64,000 nt of DNA from the NCBI RefSeq assembly GCF_024323335.1, contig NC_066579.1:128486854-128550853 (forward strand), written 5' to 3'. The first letter of the stretch is position 1, and each line of letters opens with the position of its first letter. The notes beneath the pieces are model-generated. The model was given only the letters and a program-made list of their open reading frames with translations. It was not told where the DNA came from and made no database searches. The stretch is from Lathyrus oleraceus. Its lineage: Eukaryota > Streptophyta > Magnoliopsida > Fabales > Fabaceae. Both the position numbers and the translations under genes were made by a program. Below, piece after piece: positions 19,977 through 30,757 of the stretch.

Positions 19977-20735
19977 GCCGTATATTAGGCCAATTTGAAG
20001 ACATGGGTGCCACACTGGGTCGTACGTTAGACCGTATAATGAGTCATCCATTAGGCTGCCGACTTCGCTGGGGAGTCGGAGTGTGTCATATGCTGTTGGA
20101 GATAAAGGATCAGAATGGACCATACGCTAGATCGTATCTGAGTTGCAGAATGAGCCGTACGTTAGGCTGAATCTGACGACGAAAGGGGTAGTCGTACGTT
20201 AGACTACACTTCAGAAATGTACCGTATGTTAGGTAGGATCTGATGATGAAAGGGGTAGTCGTACGTTAGACTACACTTCAAAAATGTACCGTATGTTAGG
20301 TAGCATCTGAGGGGATGGACATCCGAACGGGTCGTACGTTAGACCGTCGCAGAATGAGTCGTCTGTTAGGCCGCATCTGATGATGAAAGCGGTAGTCGTA
20401 CGCCAGACTACACTTCAGAAATGTACCGTACGTTAGGTAGCATCTGAGGGTTGTAAGATCCAAACGGGTCGTACGTTAGACCGCGTTGGGGTTGTTGAAG
20501 TTCAGAATGGATCGTACGTTAGATCGTATCCGAGTTGTAGAATGAGCCGTCCGTTAGGCTGTATCTGAAAAAGAAAGTAGTCGTACGCTAGACTACACCC
20601 CTGAATGTACCGTACGCTAGGCAGCATCTGAGGATTTGAAGGTCCAAATGGGTCGTACGTTAGACCGTATTGGAGTTGCTGAAGAAGTCATATGTTGGGC
20701 TGAATCAGAATGAACCGTACGTTAGGCTGTATCTG
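19977..20735 (-). repeat. array of about 20 short hairpin-forming repeats in the 3' UTR
   Basis: Units carry a conserved 8-nt core, GTACGTTA on the plus strand (variants GTATGTTA, GTACGCTA, GTACGCCA). Each core is flanked by 4-6 nt arms that are reverse complements. Arm types differ between units: GGTC/GACC (20018, 20330, 20467, 20652), GTAGTC/GACTAC (20188, 20256, 20392, 20577), TACC/GGTA (20219, 20286, 20424), AGCC/GGCT (20153, 20546), GATC/GATC (20509). Arm types recur in order GGTC, GATC, AGCC, GTAGTC, TACC, giving a higher-order period near 185 bp (20467 to 20652). Positions are approximate to 1-3 bp. The array lies in the 3' untranslated part, a place known to carry variable tandem repeats in Tat/Ogre elements. 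Confidence 0.85.
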
Positions 20736-21792
20736 ATAACCTGTATATGTTGTACTTGCAATAAATGTCTGGGATGGGCTTAAAGATGCCATCATTAGGA
20801 GGATATCGAAGTGTTGTCAGAATGAATGTTCCCATGAACTGTATTTGAAATATGTATCTGAATCTTGAATGTGATTGATAAAGGTGTCTGTCTGAATGAA
20901 CCTTCTACTTTGACTATATCAGGAGGATAATTAACCTGCAAAGAAAAAGTTAGCTTCATGCTATGTCATGATGCATGAGATGTTTCGTGTTATGCTAAAA
21001 TAAATGTGAATGTTGTATGCATGCGTATGCTGTGAAAGGATGTAATGAATGAGTTATGCGTATGAGAAGTTCTGCTTGGGGACTCTACTGGGGAAAATAA
21101 ATCCCCATCTACTGATTTGAGACATTTGTGTCGATGACCCTTTCTCGGCTGGGGATGCTTGATTTCTGTCTGATGGTGGAAATATTCAACAGAGCCTGGC
21201 TGGGGATGGATGAGATGATCAATTTGTCTGGTGACGCCGACCTCTGTTGGGGAGTAACTGGCTGTGCCTGGGGATACTGCCATTTTCTGAGGAAAAAAAA
21301 ACAGGCTTGCTGGGGAAGAGAATTGGTAGCGGATTCATTGGAAGCATGATTAGACCTTTTCCTTGATCCTGAAGTCGGGTAGTAATTGCTATTGCTATTC
21401 TATGCATGTATTTTTGGTAAACATCAGTCATATTCAAATGCACATATTAATTCAAATTAAATCAATGGACATTTACGCAACCAAAACAGAAAAGTAAAAC
21501 AAAAGCATCTTTTTTTTGAAAGAGGGTTGTATTGATTTTGAAAGGAGGCCTATAAACAGGCAATTTGTGTACAAGGAGACAGAAATCCTAGTAAGAGGAA
21601 ATTGTCGAAAACAAAGAGAAAGCTATGTGGAAGAAGTCCTATTGATTTTAAGCCTACTACTGTCATTATGTCTTCGAGCATCTCATCCCTTGCTGTCGGA
21701 TAGAAGTGATTGGCTTGGTCAGTCCCTCGAACTTGGATGAAAGTTGACTGAGAACGGGACATAGTCATACGCTTTAATCCCTAATTTTTGCC
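20736..21792 (-). other. 3' UTR of the Tat/Ogre-type element without ORF
   Basis: No coding frame with family similarity. It contains short repeated phrases built on CTGGGGA (21070-21320), among them TGCTTGGGGACTC and GGCTGGGGATG, and a few T or A runs. Nothing else recognised. Confidence 0.6.
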
Positions 21793-21962
21793 TGGACCGC
21801 CTTTTCAGGTTTTCAGTCCACCAGGATACCCTTTTTTGCCCAAGCCGCCTTTTCAGGTTTTCGACTTGCCGGGTGTACATTTTTTTATATATCCCTAATT
21901 TTTGCCCGAACCCTTTTGGTTCGCCGGGATGCCCTTACTTTTGCCTAGATACGTCGATCTAG
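21793..21962 (-). repeat. four covarying hairpins just after integrase
   Basis: Four inverted repeats share the flanks TTTTGCC on the left and CCGGG/CCAGG/GCGGG on the right, but have unrelated arms: TGGAC/GTCCA (21793-21820), CAAG/CTTG (21841-21868), CGAACC/GGTTCG (21907-21923) and CTAGAT/ATCTAG (21945-21962). The first two share the loop phrase CCGCCTTTTCAGGTTTTC. They begin 11 bp beyond the integrase stop. Confidence 0.75.
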
Positions 21963-21972
21963 CGGGTCTCTT

Positions 21973-23219
21973 TTATGCGTAGTATTTTTTAACTATGTCC
22001 GCGTTCACGGGATGTGGGAAGTCTTCACCATCCATTGTAGCGAGTATCATGGCTCCACCTGAGAATACCTTCTTAACTACAAATGGCCCTTCGTATGTGG
22101 GAGTCCATTTGCCTCTGGGGTCAGTTTGTGGTAGGATGATGCGTTTGATTACCAAGTCGCCAATTTGATACACTTGTCTCTTGACCTTTTGTTGAATGCC
22201 CTGGTCATGCGCTTCTGATATATCTGCCCGTGACATACAGCCGCAAGTCTCTTCTCATCCATCAAATTTATCTGATCGAGTCGAGTCTGAATCCATTCGT
22301 CCTCGTCTAAGCCCGCCTCTTTCATGATCCTTAGAGAGGGAATCTGAACTTCCACTGGTAAAACGGCTTCCATTCCGTAGACTAAAGAGAAAGGAGTTGC
22401 CCCTGTCGAAGTTCGCACGGAAGTACGATAACCATGAAGAGCAAATGGTAACATCTCATGCCAGTCTTTGTATGTTACCGTCATCTTTTGTATAATCTTC
22501 TTAATATTCTTATTAGCCGCTTCTACAGCGCCGTTCATCTTTGGCCGGTACGGAGAAGAGTTATGGTGTTTTATTTTGAACTGCGTGCAGAGTTCAGTAA
22601 TCATCTTGTTGTTCAAATTAGTGCCATTGTCAGTGATAATTCTCTCAGGGACGCCGTATCGGCAGATGAGGCTGTTCTTGATGAATCGTGCCACCACATT
22701 CTTAGTAACAGAAGCAAATGAGGCTGCCTCCACCCACTTTGTGAAGTAATCAATAGCAACAAGGATGAAACGATGTCCATTAGAGGCGGTAGGTTTAATC
22801 TCGCCAATCATATCAATGCCCCACATTGCAAAGGGCCACGGCGCGGTCAACACGTTTAATGGAGCAGGAGGCACATGTACTTTATCCGCATAGATCTGGC
22901 ACTTATGACAAGTTCTGGAGTGATGGTGGCAATCAGTTTCCATGGTAGACCAATAATACCCTGACCTTAGAATCTTCTTGGCCATTGTATGTCCACTAGA
23001 ATGAGTCCCAAAGATACCGTCGTGCATGTCTTCCATAATCTTCTCTGATTCCTTTCTATCCACACAGCGAAGCAAAGTCGAATCATGGTTACGTTTGTAC
23101 AATATTCCATTACTCAAAAAGAATTTAGCGGAGAACTTCCTCAGAAATTTCCTGTCATTGATGGATGTCCCTTCAGGGTATTCCTGAGCTTCTAATATCT
23201 TTTTATCTCGTGGAACCAA
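21973..23219 (-). pseudogene. Tat/Ogre integrase, frameshifted
   Basis: Reads minus from about 23210. N-terminal HHCC zinc region with the Cys pair in CHKCQ; core with the first Asp in WGIDMIGEI, the second in IITDNGTNLN and the Glu in NGAVEAANK, all catalytic residues present. C-terminal segment (VYQIGDLVIKRI, then a Tyr-rich end at 21973) is in another frame because of a one-base change in the A run near 22195. A similar one-base shift near 23203 separates it from the preceding RNase H. The C-terminal part lacks a chromodomain, as expected for Tat. Both lesions are in homopolymers, so could be real or assembly errors. Confidence 0.85.
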
Positions 23220-24617
23220 GGCTTCTCTTCTACTTCATCAGCGTTAAGTTCATAACAATATGCTGGTTCGTCTAGTCGTTCAATGGTAATCCGGGGAGCT
23301 TCATTGTCCCATCTGACTCTGAACATAGATGACATGGTAGCCAATGCGTCTGCCAACTGGTTCTCCTCTCGGGGAATATGTTCGAATGTGATCTCTTCAA
23401 AGTATGGGATTAATGTCAACACCTGCTCTCGATAGGGGATGAGGTTCGGATGTTTAGTGTCCCATTCTCCTTTGACCTGACTGATTACTAAGGCTGAGTC
23501 TCCATACACCCTCAAAACTTGATTCTCAGGTCTATAGCAGCTCTGAGTCCCAAAATACATGCTTCATACTCAGCCATATTGTTGGTACACTCAAAACATA
23601 GTCTAGCGGTGAAAGGCGTATGGCCACCCTTGGGGGAAATGATCACGACGCCAATACCGTTGCCCAATGCGTTAGACGATCCATCAAAAACCATAGTCCA
23701 TCGGGATCCCACTTCGGGTCCTTCATTCGGTCCAGGTTCTTCATAATCAGTAACAAGCATGACATCCTCATCTGGGAACTCAAAATTCATAGACTGATAA
23801 TCATTCACGGCCTGATGAGCCAAATGATCAGCTAGCACGCTTCCTTTGATTGCTTTTTGGGTGGTATACTGGATATCATACTCTGTTAAAATCATCTGCC
23901 ATCTTGCTATTCTTCCGGAGAGGGCGGGTTTCTCAAATATGTATTTGATAGGATCCATCTTAGAAATCAACAAAGTGGTGTGATTCAACATATACTGTCT
24001 TAGTCGGCGAGCAGCCCAGCCAAAGCACAGCAAGCTTTCTCGGCTGTGAGTATCTTGTTTCACAGTCGGTACCTTTTGCTAAGGCAGTATATGGCATGCT
24101 CTTTTCGACCAGACTCGTCATGTTGCCCCAACACACCTCATTGAATTTTCTAACACGGTCAAATACGTAATTAAGGTCTTCCTTCAACTGGTGGCATCGG
24201 AACTGGAGGTTCTTGGCGATATTTCCTGATTTTGTCATAAGCTTCTTGGCATTCATCATTCCATACCATCTCTTGATTTTGTCTCAGTAATTTGAAGATG
24301 GGTTTGCAGGTAGCAGTCAAGTGTGGAATGAATCGGGCAATGTAATTCGAGTGCCCCAAGAAACCTCTGACTTCTTTCTTGTTTATTTCAGTACCCAGAT
24401 TTACAATTTCAATTGATTCCTCATGCGGCTGTATAGTCTTTTCTTCTTGCAGTAGTCGGGCAAGTTCTCCAGGGACTTCACAATCTTCCTCGCTTCCATC
24501 CTCGGCTTGGTAGATCGGATTTTCAAAGTCATAATGAACAGTAGCAGAGTCATTACCAACAGGATCCAGAGTGGATATGGATCGGCAAATTGTTACGTGA
24601 GTGTGTGCAAGAAACAT
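23192..24617 (-). pseudogene. Tat/Ogre pol centre: RT deleted, RNase H plus archaeal-type RNase H
   Basis: The frame from 24617 begins with the usual lead-in to RT (YDFENPIYQAEDGSEEDCEV) but passes, within a few residues at about 24360-24375, straight into RGFLGHSNYIARF, the connection after RT. The whole palm with its catalytic Asp pair is absent. The join stays in frame. Then follow the ordinary RNase H/connection region, broken by small indels around 24060-24170, and the second RNase H of archaeal type (WTMVFDGSSNALGNG, NNMAEYEACILG, VYGDSALVISQVKGEW), with a one-base shift near 23520. Dual RNase H is diagnostic of the Tat lineage. Confidence 0.85.
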
Positions 24618-24822
24618 AGCTTGTTTGAAAAATGACAGGAAAGATAAAGAGCGAAATATTTGAATGCAAAAAGTCCATTGATCTATTGAATATGAATATG
24701 CTTATGAAAATGACAAACCCCTAACAAATTAGCCATTGTGCCTCGGGCATAGACACAATGCTTTAAGAAGTTTGATTGTAAAAGAAAATTAAAATTTGCA
24801 ATTCTAGAATAAACAATAACAA
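24618..24822 (-). other. short spacer between protease ORF and pol remnant
   Basis: 205 bp without an ORF. In Ogre relatives an intron has been proposed between protease and RT, so this may be its remainder. No clear splice pair was identified. Confidence 0.35.
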
Positions 24823-26727
24823 TTACTCCTGACTAAAGGAAATCGGGATAATGTCTTCAGTCTTCCAATTGTTGAGTCCGTCACCAATTGTCGGGAAAAT
24901 CCAGCTATCCAAGTCGCAATCACTATCAGCATCTTCCATAGCATTAATCTGATTTTTGACTATCTTTCCAGAGTTAAACCCCAGGCCAGCTTTATCAGAC
25001 TTGTACGGTACATTGATCAGTTGACCCCAACCAGCACGATCACCATTTTCAATCGCGGCTTGAGCATCTTTCAGAGAGATCATGACAGGGGGAGCACGAA
25101 CAACCTTGGGCACAAGGGGAGTTGGCTTAAGGACAGGACTGGGTGGAGGAACCACTTCAAATGACTGAGAAGGAGTCTCAAAGAATTCACCATCCATCTC
25201 GACGTATTTGAAGGCTTGCACACTACTGACAATATACTCTTCTTCTCCACATACAGTGACAACCATGCCTGCTATTGGATACTTCAGCTTTTGATGAAGC
25301 GACGAAGCTACCGCACCTGCCCCATGGATCCAAGGGCGCCCCAACAAGCAGGAGTAGGCGGGACGAATGTCCATCACGTGAAAGATAGTGTTGAAGACTT
25401 GAGGTCCTATCTTGATAGGGAGAACCACTTCACCATAGACAACACTCTTCGCACCATCGTAAGCACGCACCACAACATCACTAGGTTTCAGTTCAATGCC
25501 TTTGTAGTCAAATTTATCGAGTACAGCTTTCGGGAGCACATTCAAGGAAGAGCCGTTGTCGATCAACACGTGAGCCAGGGTGATCCCCTCACACTCGATG
25601 GAGATATGCAGAGCTTTATTGTGATTCTTTCCTGCTGGCGTCAGGTCAGCATCGGAAAAGCCTAGGCCATTGTCAACAGTCAAATTAGCAACATAATGTT
25701 CGAATTGATCGACAGATGTTTCTTGAGGCACATGAGCGGTCTTCAAGAATTTCATCAATGCATTGGCATGGGATTCAGAGGATAATAACCAGGACAACAT
25801 TGAGATTTTAGACGGAGTATGCCCCAATTGTTCCACTACATCAAAATCGCTCTTACGGATGATTTTCAGCATCTCTTCCATTTCCTGTTTGGCAACATCT
25901 TCAGAAGTAACTTCGACCGATGTCTCTGACTGAGGAGGATTGACTGGTCTTTTTCCTCGAATTTCGGGAGCGGGAGGTGAGATTTCTGGGGAGTAGATCC
26001 TTCCACTTCGAGTAACTTTACTAGTCCCCACAATATCATTAGGATTAGCAGAACTACCAACTTGCTTTATGCCATGGATGTAAACGTCGCCTCCATAGTT
26101 CCACGGAATAGCTTTGCTGGAGGAATATGGCACGGGGCCAGGTGCGGTAATAATCAGGGGAGCCCCTTTGGGCTCAGCGGTAATCTTCACAGGCACTCTA
26201 GTAGCGGTAATCTTCACTGGAGCTTTGGACCTAGCAATCACAGATACCTCTTCAATAGAGTTGTCCACCTTAGGAACCCTTTCAAATAGAATTGTACGAT
26301 CATCCATCAGCCGTTGAATGCCGTTCTTCAACTTCAAACAATCATTGGGTCGGAGTACACAGAGATCGCAATCTTCAGCACAACCTGGAAATAAACCAGC
26401 TTGCAATAAATTCTTCTTAACGATCAGGAGAGGAGATGCTAAATCAGCAACGTCAGTAACGTGAGAATTGTCGTCCACAACATTAACATTCTGGTCATGA
26501 TTAGGCATAGGTGCTGTGATGACATTGGGGGTCGCCGGAGGATCAAATTCAATTTCTCCAGCGTCGATCATATCCTGAATCTTGTTCTTCAACAACCAGC
26601 AATCATTCGTATCATGCCCGGGGCTATCGGAGTGATAGGCACACCTGGCGTTGGGATTATAACGAGGAGAAGTAGTGTTGGGATTTGCCGGAGGGCCTCT
26701 GAGGGTAATCAAATTGGCCTTTAACAT
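24823..26727 (-). CDS. Tat/Ogre zinc-finger and protease ORF
   Basis: 634 codons from ATG 26725-26727, in the same frame as gag and separated from it by the single TAG at 26731-26733. A nucleocapsid-like C/H cluster is at C29, H32, H38 and C43 (CAYHSDSPGHDTNDC). A long Pro/Lys/Thr-rich linker contains repeated KITA(T/E) phrases at about 165-200. An aspartic protease follows with the active site at D390-N-G-S (VLIDNGSSLNV) and the conserved second half ending LLGRPWIHGAGAV. The C terminus (IIPISFSQE) is the normal end of this segment. Without the TAG, gag and protease would be one polyprotein. The active site is intact, but the parent element lacks RT. Confidence 0.85.
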   Translation of the reverse strand: MLKANLITLRGPPANPNTTSPRYNPNARCAYHSDSPGHDTNDCWLLKNKIQDMIDAGEIEFDPPATPNVITAPMPNHDQNVNVVDDNSHVTDVADLASPLLIVKKNLLQAGLFPGCAEDCDLCVLRPNDCLKLKNGIQRLMDDRTILFERVPKVDNSIEEVSVIARSKAPVKITATRVPVKITAEPKGAPLIITAPGPVPYSSSKAIPWNYGGDVYIHGIKQVGSSANPNDIVGTSKVTRSGRIYSPEISPPAPEIRGKRPVNPPQSETSVEVTSEDVAKQEMEEMLKIIRKSDFDVVEQLGHTPSKISMLSWLLSSESHANALMKFLKTAHVPQETSVDQFEHYVANLTVDNGLGFSDADLTPAGKNHNKALHISIECEGITLAHVLIDNGSSLNVLPKAVLDKFDYKGIELKPSDVVVRAYDGAKSVVYGEVVLPIKIGPQVFNTIFHVMDIRPAYSCLLGRPWIHGAGAVASSLHQKLKYPIAGMVVTVCGEEEYIVSSVQAFKYVEMDGEFFETPSQSFEVVPPPSPVLKPTPLVPKVVRAPPVMISLKDAQAAIENGDRAGWGQLINVPYKSDKAGLGFNSGKIVKNQINAMEDADSDCDLDSWIFPTIGDGLNNWKTEDIIPISFSQE

Positions 26728-26730
26728 ACT

Positions 26731-27858
26731 CTACAGTGCTTGGGTTAAAGTCATATTGATCTTGGTAAACTGTCTTCTCGACCTGTCTTGTCTGTGTTGG
26801 AAGTTCTGAGATGGCGGTGCGGCAATTGTAACTGCCCCAACAGTATGGTCACGATTCTTCTTGTTATGCTTCCTCTCACTGTACACAGCATTTGATTCAC
26901 TCTTTCCCTGATAGGACTTTTTGGTGCTTGCAGAAGTAGCTGCCTGTATCTTTCCACTTCGAATGCCGCTTTCAACCCGTTCACCTGTCAAGATAAGTTC
27001 AGTGAAACCTGACGAGGAACTTCCCAGTAGATGGCTGTAGAATGGGCCAGTCAGTGTACCCATGAACATGTCCACTAACTCTCGATCAGTCATAGGGGGT
27101 TTGACTCTGCCAGCCAAATCTCTCCACTTTTGAGCATATTCTTTGAAACTTTCTTTAGAGCCCATAGTCATATTTTGTAGCTGTAGCCGAGTAGGCGCTA
27201 ACTCAGAATTATACTGGTAGTGCTTGTAGAAAGCTGTTGCTAAATCAGTCCATGTGCGGATGTTAGAGCTCTCAAGCTGATAATACCACTCTAACTGTGT
27301 GCCAGACAGACTCTCTTGGAAGAAATGGATCCACAGTTTCTTATCAGTAGTGTGCGACTGAATCTTTCTCACATAAGCCCTTAGATGCGTCTGAGGACAA
27401 GAGGCACCATCATACTTAGTGAAAATGGGAACCTTGAATTTGCGGGGAATGACCACATCAGAGACCAGACCCAAGTTTTCGAAATCCAGACCGGGCACTT
27501 TCTGCCCCTCCATAGCTAGCATACGTTCTTCCAGCAACTTGTACTTATCATCCTTCGGAGAGTACTGTTCATGTTCATAATCTTCATCGTCGTCCTCAGA
27601 ATTGACGAGATTAGGATTCTCATCTTCCGAATCATTCTCGGTCTCTTCTTCTGAATCCTTCGGAATTCTAATCTTGACTCCTGTAACCTGTCCCTTAAGC
27701 CTTCTCCCCGGGTTGATGTAACCCACAGGTTTCTGGTCCTTCTTCTTCTCCATCAAAAGAGCTTTCAGTTCTTCCTGCCCCTTAGATAAGCTCAGCATCA
27801 TTTCCTGGAATTGAGCATTCTGGGCCTGGAGATCTTTGACAGTTTGTTCGAGAGCCAT
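26731..27858 (-). CDS. gag: Tat/Ogre gag
   Basis: 375 codons from ATG 27856-27858. Residues 1-40 are heptad-like (VKDLQAQNAQFQEMMLSL), 68-100 extremely acidic. Residues about 155-275 are the Ty3 gag domain (HLRAYVRKIQ, LSGTQLEWYYQLE, ATAFYKHYQYN, FKEYAQKWRDLAGRVKPP). It ends at TAG 26731-26733, which sits where the frame continues without pause into the zinc/protease ORF one codon later. The TAG looks like a Gln CAG turned to TAG, though programmed readthrough cannot be excluded. It would build the capsid. Confidence 0.88.
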   Translation of the reverse strand: MALEQTVKDLQAQNAQFQEMMLSLSKGQEELKALLMEKKKDQKPVGYINPGRRLKGQVTGVKIRIPKDSEEETENDSEDENPNLVNSEDDDEDYEHEQYSPKDDKYKLLEERMLAMEGQKVPGLDFENLGLVSDVVIPRKFKVPIFTKYDGASCPQTHLRAYVRKIQSHTTDKKLWIHFFQESLSGTQLEWYYQLESSNIRTWTDLATAFYKHYQYNSELAPTRLQLQNMTMGSKESFKEYAQKWRDLAGRVKPPMTDRELVDMFMGTLTGPFYSHLLGSSSSGFTELILTGERVESGIRSGKIQAATSASTKKSYQGKSESNAVYSERKHNKKNRDHTVGAVTIAAPPSQNFQHRQDRSRRQFTKINMTLTQAL

Positions 27859-28760
27859 TGTTCAATCTGTTTGAATCTGCTGGAATCTGTTGGAATCTGT
27901 TTGATAGGGAAAATCGTGAGAACACTGATCCTTTAGAATACCTGTTATGCGATGCAATGTATGAAATGTTTTCAAGGACTTTCGGGATTTAACTTTGCAT
28001 AAACTAACAAAAAGAGCTTTTTTTTTTCTTTTCTCTTTTGTTTTTGCTTTTGTTTTTGTTTTTTTTAGCAGAGTTAAATCCCTAAATCCTTGAAATGGTT
28101 AGTACAATGCCATGATGTTATGATGTTATGATGTTATGTTGTTAGATAAATAACAAGCACAAGCAAGTCACACAACAATCATTCCTAGGTTTTAAGGCTT
28201 GCGTGAGTTCCATAGGTAAATACCCTCCCCACTGAAGTTTGGTTGGTTCAACCTGTCTTAGAATAGTAACCGGGTTCTAGAAGGATCTCAAATCATTGAC
28301 CTTTCCTTAAGTCCACTTCAGTGCAACACCAAGTGGTTGACCGAAGCTTCCCTAAAGTCCAATCTCAAAGAGTGTAGTATCGAGTCTCAACCAACTCCAG
28401 TCGGAACCGAAGCCAGTTATCTCACTACTTTCTAATGGCCAGGATGAGTCAATTAGGGTTCTAAAGGTCTGGTTAATGCTTTTATGACACCACGCGAATG
28501 CCAAATATTTCCTCAACTAACATGAGGAACATCAGGACATCCAAAGTGCCACATTAACCGTAGCCATCATTTTGACCATTCCAGTATACGCCGGACAGTC
28601 GCGATGATCTCTTGCTACTTACCTAAGGTACACTAGATCCGGGTGTAGGATCTTTCACTCAAGCATAACATACCCAAGCAATCCCTTAAAAATAAATCAG
28701 ACAAATTGAATAAGTGATCTTGTTTTTAAGGTAACCTCTCTTTTTAAATATTTAAAGTTA
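27859..28760 (-). other. 5' leader of the Tat/Ogre-type element
   Basis: About 900 bp between primer site and gag, without a credible ORF. It contains T-rich stretches (28020-28065) and a small GATGTTAT triple repeat at about 28113-28140. The extra ORF1 found before gag in full-size Ogre is absent. Confidence 0.6.
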
Positions 28761-28779
28761 TTCCCCAGCAGAGTCGCCA
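28761..28779 (-). other. primer binding site, tRNA-Arg type
   Basis: The minus strand reads TGGCGACTCTGCTGGGGAA starting five bases inside the 5' LTR. It pairs with the 3' end of plant tRNA-Arg(ACG) apart from one wobble position; this tRNA is the usual Ogre/Tat primer. Confidence 0.8.
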
Positions 28780-28783
28780 GTTC

Positions 28784-30714
28784 TGTCATACGGTGAACTG
28801 GACTTTTTGTGTTTTTTATCGCAATGTCGCGGTTAGCAAGAGTCGCCACCGACTTTTCTTTTATCCAATAAGGAAAGGTGGAAAAGAACAGGAAAGACCT
28901 TAATTTAGATTTTGGGTTCGGGAGGTACATTATACAAAGGGAAGGTGTTAGCACCCTTTGTATCCATGGTTATCCATGGGCTCTTAATTGCTCGATCACT
29001 TATATTATTTTTAAAAAAAAAAGTGTTTGTGAATTGTTTAGAAAAATTGTTTTGAAAAGAGAATTTAACTTTGTAATGATTCTTGTATGAATATATACAA
29101 AGTAGTTATCTCGTTTAGTTTTTGAAAATTGTTTAGAAAAATATAACTCGGTAATGATTCTAGTATGAATATATACCAAGTGGTGATTTTCTAAGGATAT
29201 TTTGAAAGGTGTGAGGTGTGAAAATTGTTTTTAGATTGTGAGCCAACAATTAAGAGTTATACCGACCCAAGGTCTTTATGAGCATTTCCTATCCTTATGA
29301 GGGTAAAACTGTCCTTATTATTGAGAAATAATTAGTTTTATCCTTTGGATGTAAAAGGGTCATCGTAGGGTCATCGATTGGTCATTGAAGGCAACAGTTA
29401 TGAGGATACCTTAGCATTCGAAGGGACTATCATCATTTAACCGTAGGCAACATCGGAGGGTCATCGAGGGACAAAGTTGTATATTCGAAGGCAACATCCG
29501 CGGGACTATAATTTATTTTATGATGATTTAACCGAAGGGTCTTTGCTAAGGGTATCCCCACGTTCGCGGGACATGACCGTAATATCGTAATCGTAAGGCA
29601 ACAAAGAGAGGTCCAAGATCACTTATTCAAAGGCAAAGTTTTACAATTAATTATATAATTAGGATGAAACTCCACATTAAAATTATTAAAAATAATATAT
29701 TAAAAAATTAATACATTAGAAATTAATACATTAAAAAATTAATTTAGGGTGAAACTCCACAAGGGTATCCCACAAATAAAGTGGAATACCTAGCCAATAA
29801 CCTTTTCCTGGGATATGTGAACCTTTACGAAACTCAAAAAAAAGAAAAATGTCAGAACACCAAATCAGGGTGCAATCGAAGATTACACCGGAGAAATATC
29901 ACAATAATAAATAGGATAGGATGAATAATGCATGGCTATGATAAAAAAAACAGAATAGAAAAGTCAGCTACTGTCTCGTTCGCCTCTGCCTTGCCTAGCG
30001 AAGGCCAGACGAATACTCGCCCCAGGCTCGCCTAGCGAGGTGCTAGCGAGCGGCCACGGATTTTGAATTTGAAAACAGCCCCACGTTAGGAACTTTGAAT
30101 TTTATGGCATTTTATCACAGGAATAACATGATCAAACATTCAGGATATTCAGGCATATTTAAATTCCCATACGAAAGCAAATTATATATCAACATTTAAT
30201 CATGATGCATTATATATGTAGATATGGCCAATTGAAAGTATAAACAATAGAGATACGCAAAACCTGTTTGCCAATTCAAGGTTGAAGGGATTGACCACTT
30301 GTAGTATCGGAATAAGTTAGGCAGCGGGAATTGGACGGCGATGGCTTCGGTGCAGATGGGCTGCCTTCAGGGTTTCTTTACTCTGAATTCTCCGGTAGGC
30401 AGGGTTCCTATGCCAAAGTTTCTATCCGTCCTTCTCTGTTCTCTTTCTTTCTTTTTCCTCAAGGTTTTGTTCCAAGGAAACCTCAGAGTGTTTTGCTTCT
30501 CTTCCTTCTTTCTCCAGTGAATCTCCCAGTGTAAACTCCAAGTCTCTCCAAGTGTCACTCCCCCTACTGAAACTTCAGTATTTATAGACTAATTTCGTGG
30601 GTAATGGGCTTGGAATGAGGGAGACCCAAGTCCAAAATAATTTGTTATATTTTATTTATTTATTTATTTTAATTATTTAATTAATTAATTAAAAAAAATT
30701 TTTTTCTTTTTTTT

Positions 30715-30757
<43 letters not shown>

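Noticed and set aside
20018..20735. CRISPR-like regular repeats
   Set aside because: The genome is eukaryotic, unit spacing is irregular, and spacers are themselves repeated; it is a retrotransposon UTR array.
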